Source: Gordionus sp. m RMFG-2023
Taxonomy: Eukaryota > Nematomorpha > Gordioida > Chordodea > Parachordodidae
NCBI RefSeq assembly: GCF_954871325.1
Contig: NC_088775.1
Coordinates: 9,401,561 to 9,465,560, forward strand
Direction: 5' to 3'
DNA length: 64,000 nt
This document shows positions 35,176-47,000 of this stretch, in pieces; positions within the stretch are counted from its first letter, which is position 1; every line of letters begins with the position of its first letter. Both the position numbers and the translations under genes were made by a program. The notes below the pieces were generated by a model. The model was given only the letters and a program-made list of their open reading frames with translations, had not been told where the DNA came from and ran no database searches.

Positions 35176-35562
35176 TGTTAAACAGTATTAACTTTAAAAA
35201 ATTGTTTTTTTTTATCCTTAAGCCATTTATGGTGTAACTTAAAATATTTCAAATGTAATAAGAATTGTTTCTTTCTTTTTGTTAAAAACAACTTTTATAT
35301 TTTAAATCAATTTGTTTATAAACTAATATTAAATTTTATATTTTATAAATCAATTTACTTAATAAACTAATGTTCAAATTTTTATTTTTAACTTTTAAAA
35401 AAAGATCAATTTATTATAAATTACATTAAATAATTGTCAATATATATAGGAAACTATTTTGAATATGTGATCATTATATTTTTTTAATTTAAATATCAAT
35501 AAATTTACGTAATATACGCATATAACATTTATTTTCTGCCTTTGATTTCTGCAACCTTTTCA
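35176..35562 (+). repeat. 5' LTR of the young Ty3/gypsy element
   Basis: 387 bp, TG...CA ends, outer flank GCTAG. Very AT-rich. Pairs with 40028-40502. Confidence 0.92.
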
Positions 35563-38500
35563 TGGTGGCAGTAAAATTTTCTAAAATATTAAATATAAAT
35601 TAACTTCTTAAAATTTTTATAAAATCCAATACTATAAAATAGAAAAATTCAAGGATATTGTAAATTATAAATTATGAAACAGACCTCAAATAATAATGTT
35701 AATATTAATATTGAATTTTCAACATACACAGGTAATGGCGATGTTTTTCTAAGTCGTTTCGAAGACATATTCAACGATGCTCAGATCTCTGATATCGAAA
35801 AAGCAGGATCCTTCACAAGAAGACTACCAGACGAAGAATACATCAAGCTCAAATCGATATGTTCACCTACCGATTTCATCAATCCATCGATATTGATTGA
35901 AAAATTTAGGTTATTACACCCGAGGAAATCTACAAGTTCGAAATTGTTATTATTCAATGCAGCTGTACAAGGTAAAAATGAAAGTTACATCAATTGGGTA
36001 AGTAGATTATGTATTTTACAAAATGAATGTTCGTTAAGCGATAGAAAGTCATTGAAAAAGTAAAAATTTCATCAAATAGCAGAAGTATCAGGCAGAAAAT
36101 TACGTTGAAAGAGAATATTACATTAGCAGAAGTCTTTAGTTTAAGAGATGATTTTAAGGAGACAGAATTAAAAGAAAATATAATAGCTAAAGTTGAAAAC
36201 ATTTCATTAAATGAAAAGACTGAAGAAGAAACAAGTGTAAAACATTTGGAAAGACAAAGAGGCATAAAATTTGAAGAAAACAAACAGGTGGTCAGATACG
36301 ACGATAGACATAATCCACGATCGAATAACGATAACAGACAACGATGGACAGCAAGAGGCCATGACTTTCAAAGAAATATTTATCAAGGAAATAGTTATAA
36401 CCCCAGTTACCAAGGAAATAATTACAACCCTAGATATCAGAATTATAACGCGAATTATTACAACGTCAGAGCAAACTATCCAGAATCGTACAATAATTCT
36501 TCGAGATTTGATAATAGAGCTAGTTATAATAAAAATGACTATAATAATAATAGATTTAATAATGATTATAATTACAGATATAACAGACATTATAACGATT
36601 CAAGATGTATTCAAAGATATAACGATAATCATAATATTGGAAATCGAGGAACTAATCAAGTATGCAATTGTAAATATCATAACAACGACAATAATCAATC
36701 ACGATATACAAATAAAGTAAACACTGTAAATATAGAAGAGATAAAAGAAGATGATAATGACAAACTAGAAAGAAAAGAATATAATTTATACAATTTAGAC
36801 ATAAACAATATGGATACCGATAATAATTACACAGCTAACGATGCTTATAAGGTCACGGTATATTTGAACGACGTGCCTATTTTGATGCAGATCGACACCG
36901 GGTCAAAATATAGTATTCTACCGATTCATATCGCGAAAAAGATTGGAGTAAAAATCTTAAATAAATCAGATATTAAATTAACTGGTTATGATGGAAACAC
37001 AATAAATGTTTTAGGAACTACCAAAGTCAAGGCAAAATTCGAAGACAAAAGTCAAATCTTAACTGCTTATGTAGTCCAGAGTGATAAGATTGCACTGTTA
37101 GGAAGGACCTGGATAGCAGTCTTTAGAAATATACTAGATAGATTTGTAAACTTAGTCGAAGAAGATTATGACAATACTATTCAAGAACTGATCAAACAAT
37201 GCGAGTCAAAACTTAGCAAGAAACCAATACTACGCAATTATGTCAAACTACATCTAAAACAAGGTGCTACACCGAAAATCATACCTCCCAGGCGTGTACC
37301 TTATTCAAGAATTGACTTGGTTACAAAAGAACTACAGAAGTGGATAAGCGACAAAATAATCGAACCTGTTGAAGAGGTAAGATGGGCCAGTCCTCTCACT
37401 CCTGTTGTCAAGAGCGATGGTTCAATTCGGCTATGTGTTGACTTCAAGAATACTATTAATCCTGCGTTAGAGGATTTCAAGTACCCAATTCCACGCATCA
37501 ATGACCTTATGGCAAAGTTATCGAAAGGCAAGAAATTTACAAAGATCGACTTTAAAAATGCATTTCTTCAAGTTCCAATACACAAAGAATCAAGAGATTT
37601 TCTCACTATTTCAACTCATAAAGGCTATTTCAGGTTTACAAGACTTCCGTTTGGATTAAAAACTTCGTCAGCAATATTCCAACAAACCATGGATAATATT
37701 TTCGGGAACATGAAAGACGTCGTGTTTTATATTGATGACTTATTGATTACTGGGGAGGATGATGAAGCTCACGTGAACAACATAAAAATGGTATTTGACA
37801 AAATATCAAAGTATGGGCTTACACCAAACTTCACAAAGAGTATATTTTTTAAAAAAAAACTACGGTTTCTAGGTCACGATATAGACGACAATGGAATCCA
37901 TCCGAACGCAGATAAAATAAAGGCTATTTCTAATATGCCGGAACCTAAGACAAAAGAAGAGTTGGCAACTTTTTTGGGGATGGCGAGCTATTATCGAAAA
38001 TTTCTGTGCAATTTTGCTGACATCGCCGATCACTTATACAAAATAGTAAATAAAGACAAGTGGTCATGGGATAGTACACATCAAGAAAGCTTTGATTACC
38101 TAAAAAAAACTCATAAGCACTCCGCCTACGTTAAATTTTTATAACCCGGATCTACCAGAGGGCATTGCAACTGATGCTTCAAAGAAAGGTTTAGGCGCAG
38201 TCTTATTTCATATTGAGGGTGATGGCAAAGAAAAACAGATCGCTTTCGTGTCAAGAGCACTATTGAAATCAGAGTTAAATTATACCAATATCGAAAGAGA
38301 AGCTTTGTCGGTTATTTACGCGGTTAAAAAATTCCAGGAGTATTTAATAGGCACAAGATTTGTAATAATTACCGACCACAAGCCACTCGTGTATATATTT
38401 ACGAAGGGACTCAAGGATAATTCTTCCATATCAATGCGACTCCAAAAATGGAACTTGGCTATGGGAGCGCATGACTTTACGATAGTTCACAGACCCGGGA

Positions 38501-40027
38501 AACGAAATATTGTACCAGACTGTTTGTCCAGATTACCACTAATGAATACAGAAAAGATGGTACAAAAGTCAGATGACGAAATAATTGATGACAATTTTTG
38601 GGACACACCAATAAATTTTAAAAGAATAGTTAAAGAAACTAATATTGATCAAGAACTAATGGAAGTAATCAACGATATAAGGAATCATGAGCAGATAAAG
38701 AACAAAACGTATAAAAATATGGTATTGGAATTGAGTTTAATCAAAGGTTGCCTTTTTAAAGAGAATAGGATCATAATACCGAAAGGTATGAAAAAAGAGA
38801 TTTTGCAAGAGTTGCATAATGGGCATCTCGGTGCTGGAAAAACAAAATCATTAGCGAGAGAGTATCTGTGGTGGCCTGGTTTAAATGCAGAAATAGATCA
38901 GGAGGTAATTGCGATGCTTGCAATAAATACGCAGACAATCCTCATAATATTCAAAACCCATGGGAAACAGCAACGAAAGTATTCGAGCGCGTACACATAG
39001 ACTTTGCAGAGTTCAAAGATAATAATTTTATGGTATGTGTTGACGCCTTCAGCAAATTTCCTATTATTAGGAGAATGAGAAACACAACTACGGAATCAAC
39101 GATTAAAGAATTGATGAAAATAATAAGTTTATTTGGTATACCTAATAGAATAGTCAGTGATAATGGAACTAACTTTACCAGTAAATTATTTAAGAAATTT
39201 TGCGAAGATCACGAAATCGAACACTTGCTCACCGCACCTCACCACCAACAGTCCAATGGCCAATGTGAGCGTATGATTAGATCAATGAAAATGAATATGA
39301 AAAGGAATATAGAAAATAATAATAAAATAGACGTAGACATAGAGAAAAGTTTCTTTTTAATTATCGTAATACACCCAACGCAACGACCAACAAAATACCA
39401 AGCGAAGTAATGTTCTCCAGAATGATTAGGACAAAATGGGAGTTGATAAAACCGAGGGATGAGAGATCATATACTAAATCGCAAGATATCAATAGATAGG
39501 GATATAGAAATAGGAGACAGCATATGGTATAAAACTTTTAAAGATAATAATTGGGAAAAAGGTACAATAATGCGCAAAAACGGAAATTTGTTGTATGATA
39601 TAGATACTGGGAACAAAATTATAAAAAGACACTTGGACCAAATAAAAAAAAGATCAACTAATGTAGAACTTTCTTCTAATGGTGCAACAGTTTTTAAAGC
39701 GAATGTTAATAATAATGCATCACCTTATACATTGAATTTTAGAAGGGGAGGTGATGAACCAAGAAACCAAAATGTACAAGTAAATGATCAGAATCGCAAC
39801 GTTCAAAGACCAGTTAGAAATAGTGTGTTGCCTAGAAAATTTGAAAATTTTATAATGAATTAAATTTGATAATAATTTTTTTTTTCTCTTCCTTATATTA
39901 AAACAAAATTAGTTTTTTTGTGTGTGGAACTAAATTGATAAAACGTACAACAAAAAAAGATCAACGAAGAGGTTAACGAGCAAGAATGACAAACGACAAA
40001 AATTAAAAAAAAAAAAAAAGTGTGAAA

Positions 40028-40502
40028 TGTTAAACAGTATTAACTTTAAAAAATTGTTTTTTTTTATCCTTAAGCCATTTATGGCGTAACTTAAAATATT
40101 TCAAATGTAATAAGAATTGTTTCTTTCTTTTTGTTAAAAACAACTTTTATATTTTAAATCAATTTGTTTATAAACTAATATTAAATTTTATATTTTATAA
40201 ATCAGTTTCTTTCTTTTTGTTAAAAACAACTTTTATATTTTAAATCAATTTGTTTATAAACTAATATTAAATTTTATATTTTATAAATCAATTTACTTAA
40301 TAAACTAATGTTCAAATTTTTATTTTTAACTTTTAAAAAAAGATCAATTTATTATAAATTACATTAAATTAAATTGTCAATATATATAGGAAACTATTTT
40401 GAATACGTGATCATTATATTTTTTTAATTTAAATATCAATAAATTTACGTAATATACGCATATAACATTTATTTTCTGCCTTTGATTTCTGAAACCTTTT
40501 CA
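40028..40502 (+). repeat. 3' LTR of the young Ty3/gypsy element, with an inner 86-bp duplication
   Basis: Matches the 5' LTR with about three substitutions and one 2-base length difference. It is longer because a stretch of about 86 bases, starting TTTCTTTCTTTTTGTTAAAA and ending near 40205, occurs twice in tandem. Outer flank GCTAG. Confidence 0.92.
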
Positions 40503-40904
40503 GCTAGATTCTCCCCTTTTTTGGTAGTAGTGATAGATCATGTCATCCAACGTTTCCTATCTTTTCTTAATTTAATGCCATTTTTAAAAATTTATATTAA
40601 ATTCAAATGAGTGATTTAATCATATATAAAAAAATTGATATATTGTTTGATTTTTATAAAAGTTTGCATAAGCCTGATTTTTTCATTCTTGATATGAGTC
40701 TAGTTTAGTATTTCCTCGACATCCAATATCAATTTTTCAACAAGAAAAAATTGAACTAAAATTAATATTTTCGTTTTTCAGTAAATACTATTTATATTTA
40801 TATCTATTTAATATATCTCCGGTTAGAGATTAGTTATATACAACAATGTGCCGATGAGATTTTAAATTTTTAAAAGTATTCGTTCATTTTTTTAAACGAT
40901 TAAC

Positions 40905-41072
40905 ATGCGACATTCATGTATAATATATTGTTGTAATAATATACGTGTAAGATATGCTCCAAGCCCTACAGGGTTAATGCATTTAGGAAACATACGCATT
41001 GCCCTTTATAATTATATATTTTCTAAGGCAAATAAAGGAAAGTTTATTTTAAGAATCGAAGATACAGACAGG
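40905..41072 (+). CDS. EARS2: EARS2 exon 1 (HIGH motif)
   Basis: ATG at 40905, then 13 residues before the conserved [20 protein letters not shown]. Donor AGG|GTAATT, phase 0. The next intron is only 39 bp. Confidence 0.9.
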
Positions 41073-44000
41073 GTAATTAGGAGAATTTATCACTTTAAAC
41101 ATTCAAATTAGAGTAGATTTTCTGAAGCTTCCTTGTATAATATTCATGAAATATTAGAATCTACGGGTCTTGTACCCGATGAGGGCCCCAAATATGGTGG
41201 AGAATATGGGCCTTACATACAATCTAAAAGGTATTTTTATAATCAAAATAAATATTTAGAAAATTTATTATTTATAAAGATTAAATATATATAAAGAATA
41301 CACAAATAAGCTAATAGCAATGGGAAATGCATATAGATGTTTTTGTACTGATGAAAGATTACATTTAATAAAAAAGAATAATGATTTTCCAGATATTTCA
41401 AAGTATGATGGCAGATGTCAAAATTTAGATCAAGTTATTATAGATGATAATATTAAAAAAGGCCTTAATTATTGTGTTAGGTATACTATGTCCAGCTCTT
41501 CATTTTAATAAAACAATTTTAGATTCAAATTAAATCCAAGAATTACTTATTTTAATGATCTAATTTATGGAAGAATCAGCAGGGATGTATCAGATATTGA
41601 AGGAGATTTTATTATATTAAAAACTGACAAGTTTGTATTTTTTTATTTCAAGATTAATAAACAACATCTTATAAAGCAAAAAATAATAAAATTAATAAAA
41701 AATTATATTATAATAATTTTAGAATCTTTAATTCTCTTTTTAATATCCTTCCAATTAATTCCTCCATTTTTTAAAATTATTGGTGATTTGAAAACTCAAT
41801 TTAAAAAAAATAATTGAATTGGGCCTAATATTTTTTTTATTATATTTGGATCAAACCTAGGGTTACTCATTCTTTTTTGAGATGTCTGAAAATTTGTCCA
41901 GTATTTGTTTTAATATATCATCTTTGTTAAAAATAATTTTTTTTTTGCATACTATTATAGACAAAATATTTTTATTGCATCATAACAAGTTTTGTTTCTC
42001 TTCAATTTGATAAAATGTAAAATAATTTATTAAATGTGTAAAGGTATATCCTTTAACATTTTGTAGCTAGTAGGAAATAGGAATAGTTAATAAATGTTTA
42101 TATAAAATTGATAAATTAGAAACGCAGAAAAATTAGAAAGTAAATAGGTAAAATAAATGAATAGTTTTTCCAATTAGAATCATAATATTCAGAATCATCA
42201 TCAAATAAGAAGCAAAATGTATAAATATTTTAATAAAATAAATTTATAATTCTCAGTTTGACAAGCCCAATTCTTAGATCTCATGGTCATGTGTAATAAT
42301 TATATATTTCACAACCTAGACATTCCTTTTAAAACTTGACTCAGATTTAAATGTTAAAATTCATCCATAACAAATGTTTTTTCTGCTCCTTCTGGAGAAA
42401 AAATGATGTTTAATTTAAAAATTTCATTGATCCTTCATTAAACTGCATTATTACCAAATCAAGTGCAGCATTAAACATATTGGGTTTAAAGCTAAAATAA
42501 AATATTATATATTTAATAATTAAAGTACATATAACTTTCCTTTTATGATTGTAATGTTTGAAGCCTAGAACTTTCAAAATCAAAAGATAAATTTCTTCCC
42601 TTCATAAAATAACTTTGATAAAACATTCAAAATATCAGTGTCATTATCTAATAAGACTGAAAAATGATACAAGATAATATTTTAAAATATACTTCAAATT
42701 AATCAAGCAATTTGCCAATTGAAATTAACTTGGTTTACAATTTTGTACAAGCCAAGCTTGCTAACAATATTCAAAACACAAAGTGGAAAAGTAGAATTAA
42801 ATTTTCTAAAAACTATATCATTAGCCATGGTAGAGGTGACAGGATCTTCAGAATCCTTTAAATCTGTCATAGTAGCCCAAACCCTTTCTTCATTACATAG
42901 AATAAAAAACTATCTCAAACGTACAACATCTTAAAATCGATTGTATGAACTAGTTTTATTTAATATACATCGAAATTTAAACCCCAACACAGAACAAATT
43001 ATTAAAAAATTGGCGCAATCGCAAAGAAGATTAAATTTCATTTAATAAACGATATTTTTATTAACTTTAAGTCATTATTAAATGTTTAATTTTATAATTT
43101 ATTGTATACCGGTTTATATAGCTATAATATTTTTTAACAATTTTATATTCGCTCTTAAATATTTTGTACTTTCCAATATTTTATTATTTATGTTCGACAT
43201 TATCATATTTTCAAATTAATAAATGTTGATGATTAGTAAAAAAAATCGTTTAAATATAAAAATATTATCCCCCCCCCCTTTGTATAAAATTTCTGGCTAC
43301 GCGCCTGTCATGGGGGTACAATAATTTCTAAAAATAAATTTTCAAAAAAAAGTACACCCTTATAAATTTTAAGAAACAGTTGCTTCGTACCACCACCACC
43401 CCGTTATAGGGACCACTGTTTATAAGTTATAAGAATTTAATTCGCTTTTAATTATTTTATGTTATTTATATCAGAGACCTGCAGGGGTATCATTTCGACC
43501 CAGATTTTTTTAAAAAAATTTCTCGCGACCTGTATGCCTTTAAGCCCGGTCTGATCCCGGATTATTTTAAAATAAAAATTTTCAGGCCCGACCCCGAGTT
43601 TTTTAAAATTATATTTATTTTTTTAATTTTTATAGATAATGGCGGTTTAAAATATTCGACACGGCCCTGGTATATTAGCCCGTGTATCAAGGCTTATGCT
43701 GGGCCAGTAGGTCTCTGATTTATATATAAATGCAATAAAAAATATATGGCAGCTTAAAAATTAATTAATTTTTTTAAAATTCATTTTATATGTCTTATTT
43801 AAATATATAAAAAAATATTCTCTTTTCCACTAAGCAAGATTTCTAGTGAATGTCGCTGTCCGTGTTTGGCCCAGACCGATATGCAGACCAATATGGTCCG
43901 GATTTTTGCCCTGGGCCGATACGGTCTTTAAAAAGATCGATTCAGACCTTACCGATCTATTTTTTTTGTTATTTTAAAAGTATTTTCGTTTTTACCCAAT

Positions 44001-47000
44001 TTAATTTTTGTTTATTAGGACTATAAGTAAAATGCGTCTTTGACAAACCTATGGTTTTCTTATTGCAAAATAAAAAATGAACTAAAAATTCACATAAATC
44101 TAATATCTCCTCTAGAAAAATAAAATATAATAATTGAATACTAAAAGCAAACTTAAATATCAATAAGGTTCGGACCACCGTAAAAATAAAATCCGGCTCA
44201 TACTGTGGTCCCTAGAAAAGATCGGGCCTACTTCGGTTCTAAGACCGACCTGACCCTTCACTACCTGTAATCATGGGTTAAATTTAGTGTAAAAAAATTC
44301 TGCGGAATCCAACCATACCAGACTAATTTTTTTTAAAAAATTCTTTGGACTTAAAAATTATACCGAATACAGATCTTTACTTATTATTATTTATTTCTTT
44401 TTTTTATGAATTCATTTTTATACAATTTTTGTCATAATTTTCTTTGCATCCAATTATAACAGATATCCAACCTATCATTTAGCCAACGTTGTTGATGATC
44501 ACTTAATGCATATAAGCCACGTGATAAGAGGAAGTGAATGGATAAGCTCAACAACCAAACATATTATGCTTTACTCAGCCTTTGAATGGAAACCACCATT
44601 GTTTGCTCATCTACCTCTCATTTATACATCAGATGGTGTTAAATTGTCTAAACGAAATCAAGATTTACAAGTAATTATAACAGAGTTGAACGCTCCTTTT
44701 TAAAAGTAGCTAGCTCCCGCTCCTGTCTTCTCAAAAGGAGCTAGCTCCCACTCCCGCTATTACATTTTTAAAAGGAGTTAGCTCTTAGCTCCCGCTCCAA
44801 TTATTGGAGTGTCACTCCATAACCACTCCTTTGATTTTCATTTTTTAGAAGGTAAACGAAACGAAATCATATTTTTTTTTATAAAAAAGCTTTATTTATA
44901 TTAAAAGATCTATCAAAATATTGATAATTTTTTATTAGCTTTTAAAAGTAATAAATTTTCTAAATTAGAATCTAATAAACATCCACACCTCTCCTCTAAG
45001 ATCTGTTTTGCAATACTAAATAGGCACTCCATAGGAGCACTAGAGGGAAGCGGGATATTGTATCTTATAAAGATATTTTTTAATTCAGGGAATTTATCAA
45101 AAATTGTAATTTTGGTATCATTATTTAAAAACCAATATATTATCTTCCTGATGACCAATTTCATGGAATCCAAAAAAATCTTCCAAATTAATTTGTATTT
45201 AAAAGAAAGATTTTTTACTTTTAGTTGCATTTTTAGATTGAAGCTGCTTACTTTTTAAAATTAAATAGTTTTATTTAAACACAAAAGACATTTTGCCTTT
45301 AAATTTGTTTGATTATTTGGATCAACATCTTTTAGAAGTTTAAAATATTTTTTGTATGATGGAAATGGAAATTCTATTTCTTCATCTATGATCTCTAAAA
45401 CCATAATACTAAACCTATTTTTTATTATATATCTTTAAAATGAATATAATATGAATTACAAGATTTTCCAAAAAATTTTCAATATAAAAAGGAAATTTGA
45501 TGTTTAATATTTAAAATGATTAGATGAAAAACCAATATAAAACTCGGTTAAACATTTAATAATGGATAAATTTAAATTAAATAAAATTTCATTTTTATTG
45601 AATTTTAATTAATAAATATTATTAATATTTAAAAAATAATTTAATTTATACATTAAATTTAAAGGAGCGGTGGAGCGGCTCTCCTCCACTCTAGCCCTAA
45701 AAGGAGCTAGCTACCGCTCCCGCTTCCCAATTTTAAAAAAGGTGTTTTTAAAAAAATGTAGCGGCGCTCCAGGAGTGCTGCTCCTTAACAACTCTGAATT
45801 ATAATAATAGATTAAATTCTATCTATCAAGGTTGGACAATAATTAATTACACAATTGCAATTCCTTTATTTAATTGGTAACTATAATTAACTCCACTTTA
45901 AAAAAAATAAGTTAGTAATTATAATTAATTACATTTTTTCCGATATGTAATTTGTTGGAATTAGCAGTTATCTTTCCTTTTCTTTTTCCTTTTCTTATTT
46001 AATTAATTTTTATGAAAATGCTGAATATTTGCAATATTTTATTCATAATTAATATTGAACCAAATCAGCTTGTAACGCCATTTTAGTTTCTTATATGATG
46101 TAAATAAGGTTAGGGTTCACCATTTCGTATGAACATTTATGAAAAAAAGTAAAATGACCTAAAATGGCCACATATATATTTGAAGCGAGTATAATATTTG
46201 TATAATTTTGAAATGATGTAACAGATTAGACAAATAAATTAAAATATACTTTTTATTTTAAATAAAATTAAATATAAATATAAATTGCTAAATGGTAATT
46301 AATATAGATTATATACAATTAATATTATAATTAGGGATGTACCGATATTTTATATCGGATCGGATCGGGCCGATATTTCGCCCATTTTAAAATATCGGTT
46401 ATCGGCAAATATTATAAAATTTTCCGATCCGATATAAAATGGCGCTTTTAACAAAATTTAAAAAAAGTTATATCTAAAAATCCATTTATTTTTATAAATA
46501 AAATCGGAATATATTTTTATGCTTAATTATTTTAATAGTAATAATTAGTTAATAAACATTCTGCAATATAGTTATTTTTTTTCGCATTCTGTTTAAAAAA
46601 GTGTTCATTAATCTCTTCAGAATCTGTTTTTAGTGATACTAGTGATATTAACAGTCCCCATCACCGCAGACCAATCTCTGATAAATTGGAAATTTTGGTA
46701 TTTCTAAAAAGAAATCTTCGATAAATTAATTTTATATATTAATTTCAAATTTCAATATATTTGTTTATTACTAATTATGTAAATAGATTAATGTTATTAC
46801 TTATTATATAAATAATTGCAATTGAATTGAATATAAACTATAACTGATCATTATAATATATTTAAATGACATATGTTATGGTATAGTAAAATTATAGATG
46901 TTGTACTAATAAAAAGAATATTAAAAATTAAAACCGGTATCTTTACAGAATACAAAATTAGATATGATATCGGATCGGTTATCGGCCGATATCAATTAAA

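Larger units (their letters stand above)
35176..40502 (+). mobile_element. Young Ty3/gypsy LTR retrotransposon, nearly whole
   Basis: LTRs at 35176-35562 and 40028-40502 start TGTTAAACAG and end CCTTTTCA. Identical GCTAG 5-mers (35171-35175 and 40503-40507) flank the element. TGGTGGCAGT directly follows the first LTR as a primer site. Gag spans about 35674-36800, with an Asn/Tyr/Arg-rich C-terminal part. Protease (IDTGSKYSILP) lies near 36890-37110, reverse transcriptase (FYIDDLL) about 37290-37900, RNase H (ATDASKKGLGA) about 38150-38530, and integrase (zinc-binding HNGHLGAGKT region, then DFAEF, SDNGTNF and HHQQSNGQCERM) about 38790-39860. This gene order defines Ty3/gypsy. No env was seen. 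It looks nearly whole, with a few breaks. Three substitutions were counted between the LTRs, so insertion is recent. Confidence 0.93.

Noticed and set aside
36207-36720. Overlapping Ile-rich frames on both strands
   Set aside because: Shadows of the Asn/Tyr/Arg-rich part of the retroelement coding region.
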